From Aquimarina acroporae (GTDB lineage Bacteria > Bacteroidota > Bacteroidia > Flavobacteriales > Flavobacteriaceae), in assembly GCF_023195925.1 (NCBI RefSeq), contig NZ_JALPRE010000007.1, forward strand, positions 124,001-188,000: 64,000 nt of DNA, given 5' to 3'. The notes under the pieces were generated by a model. The model saw only the letters and a program-made list of their open reading frames with translations. It had not been told where the DNA came from and searched no databases. Positions within the stretch are counted from its first letter, which is position 1, and every line of letters begins with the position of its first letter. Shown piece after piece: positions 52,466 to 61,935 of the stretch. A program made the position numbers and the translations under genes.

Positions 52466-55210
52466 TTACAAATTGTATTTTATACTCAATATCCAGTATC
52501 GTGGTTGTACCATATAACTCGAAGTACTACTAGACAACTCATTAAAACTATCTCTATTTATACTTTTGGTATCTAAAAGATTTGTTACCGAAATTTTATA
52601 TTCCCACTTGCTATCTGGCTTCTGGTAAAACAAATCAGCATCCCAAAAACTATATTCATTCAAGGTAGTTTCTGTATCTCGATAGTTGTAATAACTATAT
52701 GATGATTTAAGCAGAAAACCTTTGGCAAAAGACCAATCTAATCGTGCAAATGGCCTACTAGTATAAAAAGTAGTTTCTGCCCCATTATTGTCATAATCAT
52801 TGATGGTAATACTATACCCTAAATCAAAATTAGGTCCTTTCTTAAAATTTGTTGACCACTCGGTACTATATATCTGAGAAAAACTTACACTTTCACTTGG
52901 CAACGTATTTACAATATTATTAAAACTAGACCAGCTAATGTTAGCATTTAAACTTGCTTTAATTTTTCCAAAACTTCTGCTAAAACTACCAAAACCACTA
53001 AAAATTTGATCTGCAAGATCAGAATTAACAGGAGTCTCTACTCTATTAATACCTGAGAACACACTATTATTTTTTATTGGATTACGCCTATTACTATAAC
53101 TTACATTGGCAAAAATATTGGTGTAATTAAACATATTAAAACTAAAATAGTTTAAGGAATAATTATCATACAGGGCATTGTCGAGGTTTCTATTTCCTCT
53201 GAAAAGTGAATTGTAATTATTAAACACATATCCTTGTGCTAACCTATTTACATCTGTATATTCTGCAGAAATAGAATAATTAAAACGTAGACTTTCGCTC
53301 TTTTTAAATTGAAGCAAGGCAAAAAAGTCTGGCAATACTTGCCACTCATTCTGTGTTAATGTAGTTCCTAATTGCTCATCTCTTAGATCGTAATTATGGA
53401 TACTTACTCCGGGATTAAAAGTAAAAATCCCGGTAATAAATTTATAATGAACACTTGCAAAAACATCTCTAAAATTGTAAGTCACATCATTATTAAAGTC
53501 TTCATCATCAAAACTTACAGTATCATCATTCTCTAAAACTTGAAATATTTCTGAATCAAAATTTTGAGTACTCAATATAGAACCTACCGTAAAATTGAGA
53601 TTACTTTTTTTATTCAGCACATAGTAATAATCTAGTTTAGCATCTATTTTATTTGTCTTTACCTGCTTATCTTGATTAATACTGTAACGGTCTGCTTCTT
53701 GTAAGGGTTCAAAAGTATCTGAAGCAGCATCATTAGGGTCATTAATTTGCGTAAACACCCCTCTAAAAGGAATTTCATCCCTAATTGCATTATAAAAAGG
53801 ATCCTCATTTTGATACAAGTGCTGCACTTCTAATGAAAATATATTTTTTGTATTCAAGGTATAATATGCATTCACATTCTGTTGCACAGAAAAAGGAGTG
53901 TTTTCTAATCGTTCTTCAATATTTTCTGAGACATCTGGTCTTACTGATAAAAAATTGCCTGCTTCACGCTGATCTGACAATTTCCCAAATACGTCATAAT
54001 CTATTCTGAAGTTGCTATTGGGCTTGTAGGTACCGCTTAATTTTAATAATCCCAATGTACTTTTCTGCTCTGTAACATCCGATGTTTCTTCAACCACATT
54101 ATCTGTAGGATCAGGCGTATCATCTATGTACGTCCTTCTGGTATTGGTAACAAAATCAGTTTTGGTATCACTTATAATACCGTAGCCACTTATATCCAAA
54201 GTTTTGCTTGCGGTAAGATTAAAGTTTACCGCACCAAACTTAGTATTAATCTCATTTGCTCTATTATTCTGTAAAGTAGCAAAAGCTAGATCATCAGAAG
54301 AAACATTAAAGGTAGTGCCTCCTCTTCCTAAATTTCTGAAACCTCCTGTAAAGTTGAAATAATCTCTTCTGGTAAAAGGCACTTCTCCTATATCATTAAA
54401 ATCTGTAATTATATTTAGACTATATTTTGGGCTATAATAGAACAACTTCGGTTTTACAATGTAGCGTTCTGTTTCTCCTACTCCTGCGCCCGCAAGAACA
54501 TCTCCAAACCAAAAATCCTTTTTCCCTTCTTTCAACTTAATATTAATCGCAACCTGATCATCTGAATTTCTCAATCCTCTCATTTGGTCAACATCGTCGT
54601 AGTTCCTCAATACTTCAACCTTATCGAGAGCATCGGCAGGTATATTTTTGGTTGCAAGCTTAGAGTCTCCATCAAAAAAATCCTTACCCTCTACCATGAC
54701 TTTAGAAACCGTTTTACCCTCTACTTCAATCTCTCCGTCTTCATTCACTTCTACTCCTGGAAGTTTCTCAAGTACATCTCCTAACTTCTTCTCTGTACCT
54801 GAAGTAAAAGAATCTGTATTATACACCAAGGTATCCCCTTTTACAACTACTGGCATTTCATATACCAACTCTACTTCATCTAAGCTATTTTCATCAGGTT
54901 TCATTTCAAAATCAACAGTCACATCTTGTGTCTCGATTTCAATAGATTTTGCCTTAGAGGAAAAACCAATAAAACTAACACGTAAAACATATGTATCATT
55001 TTGAGGTATATTAATTTTATATCTACCTTGATTATTGGTAATCCCATAAGCAATCATCGCATCTGTATTTTTTTTATACGCAATAACATTTGCCATTTCT
55101 AAAGGACTTCCAATTGAATCTTTTACTACCCCTGAGATTTGTACTTTTTGAGCATTAGCTTCCAGTGCTACTCCAATTAAGAATAGCATAATAACTATAT
55201 TTTTAAACAT
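52466..55210 (-). CDS. TonB-dependent receptor-like outer-membrane beta-barrel protein
   Basis: 914 residues. Signal peptide 1-20 (ends ANA), then a carboxypeptidase-regulatory-like beta sandwich (about 22-108; ISGVVKDSIGSPLEMANV), a plug domain (about 120-235; LGDVLEKLPGVEVNEDGEIEVEGKTV without a recognisable TonB box) and a large barrel ending WILSIKYNL with a terminal hydrophobic residue. It looks like the outer-membrane beta-barrel group that accompanies GLPGLI proteins. Last gene of the four-gene operon divergent from the two-component system. The cargo is unknown. Confidence 0.88.
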   Translation of the reverse strand: MFKNIVIMLFLIGVALEANAQKVQISGVVKDSIGSPLEMANVIAYKKNTDAMIAYGITNNQGRYKINIPQNDTYVLRVSFIGFSSKAKSIEIETQDVTVDFEMKPDENSLDEVELVYEMPVVVKGDTLVYNTDSFTSGTEKKLGDVLEKLPGVEVNEDGEIEVEGKTVSKVMVEGKDFFDGDSKLATKNIPADALDKVEVLRNYDDVDQMRGLRNSDDQVAINIKLKEGKKDFWFGDVLAGAGVGETERYIVKPKLFYYSPKYSLNIITDFNDIGEVPFTRRDYFNFTGGFRNLGRGGTTFNVSSDDLAFATLQNNRANEINTKFGAVNFNLTASKTLDISGYGIISDTKTDFVTNTRRTYIDDTPDPTDNVVEETSDVTEQKSTLGLLKLSGTYKPNSNFRIDYDVFGKLSDQREAGNFLSVRPDVSENIEERLENTPFSVQQNVNAYYTLNTKNIFSLEVQHLYQNEDPFYNAIRDEIPFRGVFTQINDPNDAASDTFEPLQEADRYSINQDKQVKTNKIDAKLDYYYVLNKKSNLNFTVGSILSTQNFDSEIFQVLENDDTVSFDDEDFNNDVTYNFRDVFASVHYKFITGIFTFNPGVSIHNYDLRDEQLGTTLTQNEWQVLPDFFALLQFKKSESLRFNYSISAEYTDVNRLAQGYVFNNYNSLFRGNRNLDNALYDNYSLNYFSFNMFNYTNIFANVSYSNRRNPIKNNSVFSGINRVETPVNSDLADQIFSGFGSFSRSFGKIKASLNANISWSSFNNIVNTLPSESVSFSQIYSTEWSTNFKKGPNFDLGYSITINDYDNNGAETTFYTSRPFARLDWSFAKGFLLKSSYSYYNYRDTETTLNEYSFWDADLFYQKPDSKWEYKISVTNLLDTKSINRDSFNELSSSTSSYMVQPRYWILSIKYNL

Positions 55211-55243
55211 GTTAGATTTTCTTTTTTTTAAGAAATAAATACT

Positions 55244-56119
55244 TTAGTTTCTTCCTCTTCTTCCAAAACCGCCTCCTCTTTGAGAACTGAATTGGTTTAT
55301 CATTTCCGCAATTTTCTTTTGAGTAATAGCGTTGTATTCTGCTTGAGAAAGTTCCTTTCCTTTTTTAGGTTTCCTTATAGATTGAGAATCATTATTATTT
55401 AGAGTAATTTTATTGCACAAAATAACGGTTCTTCCCTCCTGCACCTCTAATATTAATCCTGGCAAACCCCAATAACGACTTGGACCTGTACTCACAGGTA
55501 TTTCTGGAGTATACCAAGCTACCACTTGAATTTCTTTAGGCAGTTCATCTAAAGGTTTTTGTATGGTTTCTACCTCTTGACCAGAAGCATTTTTTTCTCG
55601 CATTTGCCTAGCTTTTCTTCTCATGCTCCGTAAATCCATAACCTCATCAACTTTCATTGTAGTTACCGCTTTAAAACAAGTGTAATTACCTATTTTCTTA
55701 GTTTCATTTTGGAGTTCCCAATTTATTTCTGGCAGAGCATCTACAATCAGAAAATTTTTACCATAGAATTCTCGTTGATCATAATACACTTTCTCGACAT
55801 TATCTTTATAGTAATTATTAGAATTAAACCCAGATATCATCGCACGCCATCGACCACCTCTCGGATCTGAGTTGGTTTCTAACTTAGCTTCCTCTGTATA
55901 AAGGGAAACATTTTTACTAAAAGTAAGTGTAAATGAACGTTCTGAAGCTGATTTCATCCTTTCTGTAATCATTCTCTTTTGATCTTCAGACAACTCCCGA
56001 TTACCAAAATTTGCATCTATCTGAGTTTTACTGAAATAATTGGCCTTTCCTTGAAATTGCTGTGCTGTAGTGACAAAACCAGTTAACAACACACATAAAT
56101 AAACGATACGTTTTTTCAT
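55244..56119 (-). CDS. GLPGLI family protein A
   Basis: 291 residues; signal peptide 1-19 (ends VTTAQ). The naming motif is at 218-223 within RYWGLPGLILEV. Other shared features are the ETKKIGNYTCFKA segment (about 139-151) with a conserved Cys148, AWYTPEIPVSTGP (about 201-213) and a later ILCNKI. The C-terminus is RGG-rich (RGGGFGRRGRN). Family function is unknown; members are periplasmic or outer-membrane associated and often precede TonB-receptor-like genes, as here (33-base gap). Confidence 0.93.
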   Translation of the reverse strand: MKKRIVYLCVLLTGFVTTAQQFQGKANYFSKTQIDANFGNRELSEDQKRMITERMKSASERSFTLTFSKNVSLYTEEAKLETNSDPRGGRWRAMISGFNSNNYYKDNVEKVYYDQREFYGKNFLIVDALPEINWELQNETKKIGNYTCFKAVTTMKVDEVMDLRSMRRKARQMREKNASGQEVETIQKPLDELPKEIQVVAWYTPEIPVSTGPSRYWGLPGLILEVQEGRTVILCNKITLNNNDSQSIRKPKKGKELSQAEYNAITQKKIAEMINQFSSQRGGGFGRRGRN

Positions 56120-56203
56120 TGTGAGTAGATTTTAAATCACTAGGACTTTCAAAATCTATCTAGGTTTAACCAAAAAAGGTTAATTAATTCATAAAACTTA
56201 GGA

Positions 56204-57370
56204 TTACAACAAACGCTTCAAGAGAATCACGATTTCTTTCTCCTTTTCTGTAGCTTTCTTTTTTATTTTCAAGGATACTTTTTGCTGATCTTTTCTAAGG
56301 TGGTTCCTCCAAACATTGAGTTCTTTTCCGTCATAATTATTAACAGATAGCAACTCATCTCCTTCTCTTATCCCTTTTTCAAACGCTTCACTATTTTCTA
56401 TCACATGGCTAACCATTACTCTTTGCCCAACTAGCTTTATACTTAACCCGCTCATTGGAAAATCGAAAGAATCCTTAAAAGTAGCATTGGGTTTGAAATA
56501 CCAGATCTTGTTCTGATAATCTAATACCATATCAAAACGATTGATAATTTTTGCACCTAAAATTCCATCATATGCACTTGATCCAGAAACTCCTGTTTTC
56601 GTTTCAGAAATATCGATAGGTAAATCAAAAAAGTTGAAATTCTTTACGCTCAATTTTTGAGCCGATCCTTTGGTAAAAGATGATGTTTTGGTAAGCCCTC
56701 TGGCTTTGGCTGTAATAGTTTTACCTGTCCTACTTTTCAACTTTTTATGTTTTGCAAATGGCGTATTAAAAGCTATAGTAAGGTTTGCCCCACTATCAAA
56801 TAAAAAACTCCCTTTTTCTTTGGAACCATCATTAAGAACAAAACTCACATCTACCTGAGGAATTGGCCCTCCTTTGAATTGTAATGGTAATTGAGAATAC
56901 GTGTTAAGATCTTCTATTCCCTGATTTGTTTGATGCAAAGAAATGGTCTTTGTCTTAAAATTAAATTGTGTGATAAATTTCCTTAGAACATCATACCCAA
57001 TAATTCCATCAAGTCTTGTGCCTGATCTTTGCGAAAGCTCTTTCAAGTCTACTAAAACCAAGTTTATATTTTGAAACTTGATATTTTCGATACTCAACGT
57101 TTGATTGGTTGCTATTTCATATACTTCAGATCCATTTGCTCCCCTTGTACTCTGGCTATAGTTTGATTGTATCCCTAACTTTTTTGCAATATTACTATCC
57201 AAAACTGCTGTTGATGCACCGGTATCGAAAACAAAATGTAGCGATTCTTTTACATCATTTACCTTAACTTTGATAAAAACCAGCTCGTTTTCTTCAAAAG
57301 GTATTGTAGCCACTTGAGCATGCAGATAAGTACTAAGACTTATCATTATCAAAACTAATAACTTGTTCAT
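56204..57370 (-). CDS. Retropepsin-like aspartic protease with PDZ domain
   Basis: 388 residues; signal peptide about 1-19 (ends LHAQ). Two retropepsin-like repeats, each with a catalytic-type motif: FVFDTGAST (Asp49) and FLFDSGANL (Asp192), so one chain could form its own two-lobed active site. A PDZ domain follows (about 300-375; ENSEAFEKGIREGDELLSVNNYDG). Exported, probably periplasmic. It lies between the two GLPGLI genes (gaps of 84 and 20 bases); a TTAACC/GGTTAA hairpin at about 56167-56183 lies in the larger gap. A role in processing envelope proteins is inferred. Confidence 0.88.
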   Translation of the reverse strand: MNKLLVLIMISLSTYLHAQVATIPFEENELVFIKVKVNDVKESLHFVFDTGASTAVLDSNIAKKLGIQSNYSQSTRGANGSEVYEIATNQTLSIENIKFQNINLVLVDLKELSQRSGTRLDGIIGYDVLRKFITQFNFKTKTISLHQTNQGIEDLNTYSQLPLQFKGGPIPQVDVSFVLNDGSKEKGSFLFDSGANLTIAFNTPFAKHKKLKSRTGKTITAKARGLTKTSSFTKGSAQKLSVKNFNFFDLPIDISETKTGVSGSSAYDGILGAKIINRFDMVLDYQNKIWYFKPNATFKDSFDFPMSGLSIKLVGQRVMVSHVIENSEAFEKGIREGDELLSVNNYDGKELNVWRNHLRKDQQKVSLKIKKKATEKEKEIVILLKRLL

Positions 57371-57390
57371 TTTTTGATTGATTTTGATGA

Positions 57391-58197
57391 TTATCCTCGA
57401 ACTCTTATCTGAAAGCTATTCTCATCTCTTCTAGGCATTCTATCTCTCATCTCTTTTACTTTCTTTTGCATAATTTCTTCATATTTTTCCTCATTTACAA
57501 TTTTACCCTTTACAGGTTCTGTAATTTCTATTTTTTTCTTTGGGTTAAGCACTATCTTACTGCAAAGTATACGCTGCGAGCCGTCGTTTGTTTCTAATAT
57601 TAGTCCAGGTAAACCCCAATAATTTTCTGGTCCATTACCAATAGGTATCTCCAGAGTGTACCATGCAGTAATCGTAATCTCTCGTTCTTCAGGTTCTTCT
57701 TCTGTCGTTTCTTCGTTTAAAGGGGCGAAATCTCTTACTGTTCTTTTCGCTTCGGCTTTAAAGCAGACATAATTTCCGATTTTCTTAGTTTCATTTATCA
57801 ATTCCCAATCAAACTTATTTAATTGATCTTTTACCAAAAAAGTTTTTCCCATCATATCTCTCTTACTAGAAAATCTTTCCTCTTTAATATTTTTATACAA
57901 TTCATCAGCTTCACCACCTCCCAACATGATCACCTGCATTCCAGCAGGTTGTGGAGCTTTTAAACTAGCTTCTTCCTTATAGATAGATTCTGAGGTATTA
58001 AAACGCAAGGTAAATTCTTTCTGAAATTGTTTTCGCATCATTTCATGCAACTGTTTTTGCATTTCAGAACTCACTTTGGTACTATCCATTCTAAAATCCA
58101 TTTTTCTATCAGTTTTATAGGTTACAACCCCATTGAAATTCTGAGCTGATAGTAGTTGAGCTGCTAGCAACATGATTAGTACTATAATTCGTGTCAT
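57391..58197 (-). CDS. GLPGLI family protein B
   Basis: 268 residues; signal peptide 1-19 (ends LLSAQ). GLPGLI motif at 195-200 in YWGLPGLILETNDG. It shares the ETKKIGNYVCFKA segment (Cys145) and TAWYTLEIPIGNGP with protein A, so the two are paralogues. An acidic stretch TTEEEPEERE (about 164-173) replaces the basic insert of protein A. First gene of the operon; its start lies 77 bases from the GTTAAC repeats. Confidence 0.93.
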   Translation of the reverse strand: MTRIIVLIMLLAAQLLSAQNFNGVVTYKTDRKMDFRMDSTKVSSEMQKQLHEMMRKQFQKEFTLRFNTSESIYKEEASLKAPQPAGMQVIMLGGGEADELYKNIKEERFSSKRDMMGKTFLVKDQLNKFDWELINETKKIGNYVCFKAEAKRTVRDFAPLNEETTEEEPEEREITITAWYTLEIPIGNGPENYWGLPGLILETNDGSQRILCSKIVLNPKKKIEITEPVKGKIVNEEKYEEIMQKKVKEMRDRMPRRDENSFQIRVRG

Positions 58198-58274
58198 GAT
58201 TAATTTATTTTATAAGATTACGGTATTTGTTTTTTGTACATCACAAAGATGCCAACCTAAAACCAACATTACCG

Positions 58275-58300
58275 TTAACCAGTGTTAACGAGTGTTAACC
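58275..58300. repeat. Three GTTAAC boxes at 10-bp spacing (response-regulator site candidate)
   Basis: GTTAAC occurs at 58275-58280, 58285-58290 and 58295-58300, exactly one helical turn apart; the second and third copies share the longer unit AGTGTTAAC. They sit in the 142-base region between the divergent GLPGLI operon and the kinase/regulator operon, 40 bases before the kinase ATG. OmpR-type regulators bind direct repeats at 10-11 bp spacing, so this is the likely binding site of the regulator at 59862. Confidence 0.65.
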
Positions 58301-58339
58301 GGTTGTTTTTATATCATTTACATATAGTACATTTGATAT

Positions 58340-59869
58340 ATGCAAAAGAACCGCTATAAAAATATATTGTACTTTATTACTGCTGTAATCGCAATTACAC
58401 TGATGATTCAGGTATATTGGAATTTCAAAAACTATCAGACGGGCAAACAACAACTTATAAATGAAGTGCAAATAAGTCTGGATAACGCCATAGACCAATA
58501 CTACGAGGAGCTAGCAAAAAACCAAACTATTAGGTTTGCTTCTCGAACTAAGGATATTAAGTTTGTCCCCGGCAGTTCTGTATTTAAAGAGTTTTTTACT
58601 CAGATTGATACTAGTGATACCCCCATAGATATTAGGCTACTAACCAAAAAGAACAAAGATTCTTTTCTTGCATATTCAGAATTTATAAAAACTTCGGACT
58701 CTACTAATACACAAATACATGTATTAAACAGAGACTCCTTACAAATTCGCATAAACAGAACTCCGTTTGAGCAACTTACTTCCAAAGTGATTGTTTCGAT
58801 TAATCAAAATCAATTAAACTTAGAAAAAATAGACAGTTTATTACATCAAGAACTTACCCGAAAAAACGTAGCTATTCGTTATGGTATAAAATTCAAAGAA
58901 TGTACAACACATTTTCAATGTTTAAACGAAGAGAGACATCATCATATTCATGATTCTATCACTTCTCGAATCAAAACATTAAATACTTCTTTGATTAACA
59001 CCTCGTCATTAAGCACTATTTCAAAATCATCTTATCTGCCTCCAGGAAGTCAAATAGAGTTGTTTTTTTCGAATACTACCCTTACGATTTTAAAAAAGAA
59101 CTTATTAGGTATTGTATTGTCATTTCTTCTGGTTGGCGCGGTAATTGGGTGTCTTCTATTTTTATTGAACATCATTAATCAACAAAAACAACTTGCCGAA
59201 CTCAAAAATGACCTAATAAGCAACATCACACACGAGTTTAAAACCCCCATCGCTACTATTAGTGCCGCATTGGAAGGAATACAAAGTTTTAATGCTAATA
59301 ACGACCCAGAAAAAACTCAAAAATATATTGAGATGTCATCCCATCAACTCAATAGGCTAAATACGATGGTTGAAAAAATATTGGAAACTGCAACGTTAGA
59401 TGGAGAAGAACTACAGCTAAAAAAAGAGAAAATAGATGTGGTACAAATTCTTAAAACTTCTTTAGAAAAGTGTATGACTACGATTCCTGACAAAAAAAAC
59501 ATTACTCTCGAGACCAGCATTCAAAATATTTACAAGGAGTTGGATCTTTTTCATTTCGAAAATGCTATTAATAACATACTAGACAATGCTATTAAATATG
59601 GTGGAGATAATATACAGATTTCATTACATCAAAACAAAGCTGAGATTTCGATAGAGATCAAAGACGATGGCACTTCACTTACCAAAACACATAAAGAGAA
59701 GATTTTCGATAAATTTTATCGAGTTCCCAAAGGAAACACGCACGATATAAAAGGTTTTGGAATAGGATTATTTTATACTAAAACCATCATTGAAAAACAT
59801 GGAGGTACTATTGCACTAATACTAGATAATAGTTCTACCAATTTTAAAGTAAACTTACCAAATGACTGA
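58340..59869 (+). CDS. Membrane sensor histidine kinase
   Basis: 509 residues. Helix 1 at about 9-27, a periplasmic sensor of about 220 residues, helix 2 at about 253-276 (LGIVLSFLLVGAVIGCLLFLLNII). The kinase core starts right after helix 2, without a HAMP domain. Phosphoacceptor His298 in NITHEFKTPIATI, N box NAINNILDNAIKYGG, G boxes DDGTSL and GFGIGLFYTKTIIEKHGG. The sensor carries Cys188 and Cys194 followed by a His cluster, HHHIH at 200-204. Overlaps the regulator gene by 8 bases. Confidence 0.93.
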   Translation: MQKNRYKNILYFITAVIAITLMIQVYWNFKNYQTGKQQLINEVQISLDNAIDQYYEELAKNQTIRFASRTKDIKFVPGSSVFKEFFTQIDTSDTPIDIRLLTKKNKDSFLAYSEFIKTSDSTNTQIHVLNRDSLQIRINRTPFEQLTSKVIVSINQNQLNLEKIDSLLHQELTRKNVAIRYGIKFKECTTHFQCLNEERHHHIHDSITSRIKTLNTSLINTSSLSTISKSSYLPPGSQIELFFSNTTLTILKKNLLGIVLSFLLVGAVIGCLLFLLNIINQQKQLAELKNDLISNITHEFKTPIATISAALEGIQSFNANNDPEKTQKYIEMSSHQLNRLNTMVEKILETATLDGEELQLKKEKIDVVQILKTSLEKCMTTIPDKKNITLETSIQNIYKELDLFHFENAINNILDNAIKYGGDNIQISLHQNKAEISIEIKDDGTSLTKTHKEKIFDKFYRVPKGNTHDIKGFGIGLFYTKTIIEKHGGTIALILDNSSTNFKVNLPND

Positions 59870-60545
59870 AACAATAGACATTATATTGGCTGAAGATGAG
59901 CCTGCTCTAGGTGTAATTATTAAGGAGAGTTTAGAAACCAGAAACTTCAGGGTTCATTTGGCAAAGGATGGAGAAGAAGCTTTTAAACTATATCAAAGTA
60001 TCACTCCTAAACTTTTGGTTCTGGATGTTATGATGCCTAAAAAAGATGGATTTACATTAGCCAAAGAAATAAGATTAGAAGATGACACAGTTCCTATCAT
60101 ATTTTTAACAGCAAAATCACAAACTCAAGATGTCGTAGAAGGTTTTTCGATTGGCGGTAACGACTACCTAAAAAAACCTTTTAGCATGGAAGAACTAATT
60201 GTAAGAATTAATAATCTACTTGATAGAACCCAAATTCAGAAAAAGGCTGAAATAATTCCAATTGGAGCTTATACTTTTAATTTCCCTAAACAATTACTAC
60301 AATTTAAAGAAGAAGAGTCTACCCTGCTAACACACAGAGAAGCTCATCTTCTTTTTCATCTTGTTAAAAATAAAAATCAGGTATTAGATCGATCCTTAAT
60401 CCTTAAAAAGCTATGGGGTGATGATGATTTTTTTAACGGAAGGAGCATGGATGTTTTTATTACCAAACTCCGTAAAAAACTAAAGAAAGATGAATCTATC
60501 CAGATTATTAATGTGCGAGGGTACGGATACAAACTAGTCGTTTAA
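59862..60545 (+). CDS. OmpR-family response regulator
   Basis: 227 residues. Receiver domain with Asp11-12 pocket (AEDEP), phosphoacceptor Asp55 (LVLDVMMPKKDG), Thr in FLTAKS and Lys in YLKKPFS. The winged-helix output domain (about 130-227) has LTHREAHLLFHLVKNKNQVLDRSLI and the C-terminal FITKLRKKLKKDESIQIINVRGYGYKL. It should regulate the divergent GLPGLI operon through the GTTAAC repeats. Its 3' end overlaps the convergent DUF302 gene by 12 bases. Confidence 0.95.
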   Translation: MTETIDIILAEDEPALGVIIKESLETRNFRVHLAKDGEEAFKLYQSITPKLLVLDVMMPKKDGFTLAKEIRLEDDTVPIIFLTAKSQTQDVVEGFSIGGNDYLKKPFSMEELIVRINNLLDRTQIQKKAEIIPIGAYTFNFPKQLLQFKEEESTLLTHREAHLLFHLVKNKNQVLDRSLILKKLWGDDDFFNGRSMDVFITKLRKKLKKDESIQIINVRGYGYKLVV

Positions 60546-61058
60546 CCCAGCCGCTGCATTGGTAATTTTATGCAAGGCACCCGTAATCTTTTGTAGCACT
60601 TCATCATTAGCCGTAATACCATGTCGTTGCTTTAAATACTCGGGATCATTATAAGAAACATTTACTGCTTTATCTTCTCCTTGCCATACCAAAATTTTCT
60701 GAGGAAGATCTAATCCTGTAGTTTGCGCATTTTGCATCAATGGAGTACCTAATTTGGGATTTCCAAACAATACAATACGTGTAGGGTGTAGTTTTAAATC
60801 TACCGAAGATGCATTATTCTGATGATCCAATTCTGCAATAATCTTTAAATTCGGGTTATTAGTAATGATTTCAATTAAAGAGGCATAAGTTTCATCGAAG
60901 CTTTTGTTACTTTTTTTGGTAATAATCCCTTCTAATGTTTTTAGTTCCATGTTTTTTTCTATTGTTGTTTGTTGCTCTTTAGACGTTTGATCAATCGCTT
61001 GATTACATGCAACACATATAAAAAGTAACAATAGATAATGGGTGAATTGATATCTCAT
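60534..61058 (-). CDS. DUF302 lipoprotein
   Basis: 174 residues. Lipoprotein signal ending LLFICVACNQ (Cys18 or nearby). The DUF302 domain covers about 45-160: SFDETYASLIEIITNNPNLKIIAELDHQNNA, then PTRIVLFGNPKLGTPLMQ and LDLPQKILVWQ. DUF302 is a small alpha/beta fold of unknown function, usually cytoplasmic or envelope-attached. Single gene, convergent with the regulator. Confidence 0.9.
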   Translation of the reverse strand: MRYQFTHYLLLLFICVACNQAIDQTSKEQQTTIEKNMELKTLEGIITKKSNKSFDETYASLIEIITNNPNLKIIAELDHQNNASSVDLKLHPTRIVLFGNPKLGTPLMQNAQTTGLDLPQKILVWQGEDKAVNVSYNDPEYLKQRHGITANDEVLQKITGALHKITNAAAGLND

Positions 61059-61300
61059 AACAAAATGTCTTTTATCTAAAGATAACAGAAATCGAATAAC
61101 AGATTGTTAATCCTTTGATAAAGGTGATAAGAGATTTTGTTTTCAAAGGTTCATATTTTAAATAAAATGCAACCAGATTATTTTTAAAAAACCGTCTTCA
61201 CAATAAATTCTTTATTACATCGCTTTTATCTTACTTATAAAATCTATTATATTTACGCCATAACAAAGATTAACCGTTTCCCCAACAAAAATCATCTAAC

Positions 61301-61915
61301 ATGCATGTAGCAATAGCTGGAAACATTGGTGCCGGAAAAACAACATTAACTCGATTACTTGCTAAACATTACAAATGGGAAGCTCATTTTGAAGATGTAT
61401 TAGAAAACCCATATTTGGAGGACTTTTACAACAAAATGGAACGTTGGTCTTTTAACCTTCAGATTTACTTTCTTAACAGTAGATTTAGGCAGATAGTAGA
61501 TATTCGTGAAAGTGGTAAAGATATTATTCAGGATAGAACTATCTATGAAGATGCGTATATCTTTGCTCCTAACTTACATGCCATGGGATTAATGACCAAC
61601 CGTGATTTTGAAAATTACAAATCATTATTTGATCTCATGGAAGGTGTTGTAGAGGGTCCTGATTTATTAATTTATCTGCGCAGCAGTATTCCTAATCTAG
61701 TAGCTCAAATACACAAACGTGGTCGAGAATATGAAAATACAATTAGTATTGATTATTTAAGTAGACTTAACGAACGTTATGAAGCTTGGGCGCATGATTA
61801 TGACAAAGGAAACCTATTAATTGTCGACGTAGATCACCTTAATTTCGTTGACAATCCGGAAGATCTAGGTAATATTATAAATCGAATTGATGCAGAGCTT
61901 AACGGTTTGTTTTAA
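61301..61915 (+). CDS. Deoxynucleoside kinase
   Basis: 204 residues. P-loop VAIAGNIGAGKTTLTRLLA (about 3-21), the RSGKDIIQDRTIYEDAYIFA region (DR-type substrate motif), and the lid KRGREYENTISIDYL. Phosphorylates deoxynucleosides for salvage. It heads a two-gene plus-strand unit with the DUF2461 gene 20 bases downstream. The 242-base gap before it (61059-61300) shows no gene. Confidence 0.95.
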   Translation: MHVAIAGNIGAGKTTLTRLLAKHYKWEAHFEDVLENPYLEDFYNKMERWSFNLQIYFLNSRFRQIVDIRESGKDIIQDRTIYEDAYIFAPNLHAMGLMTNRDFENYKSLFDLMEGVVEGPDLLIYLRSSIPNLVAQIHKRGREYENTISIDYLSRLNERYEAWAHDYDKGNLLIVDVDHLNFVDNPEDLGNIINRIDAELNGLF

Positions 61916-61935
61916 TACAAATCTCTTACTACACT

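Noticed and set aside
58275-58300. GTTAAC repeats as the start of a CRISPR or satellite array
   Set aside because: Only three short units with 4-base spacers in a promoter region; no longer repeat and no cas genes.
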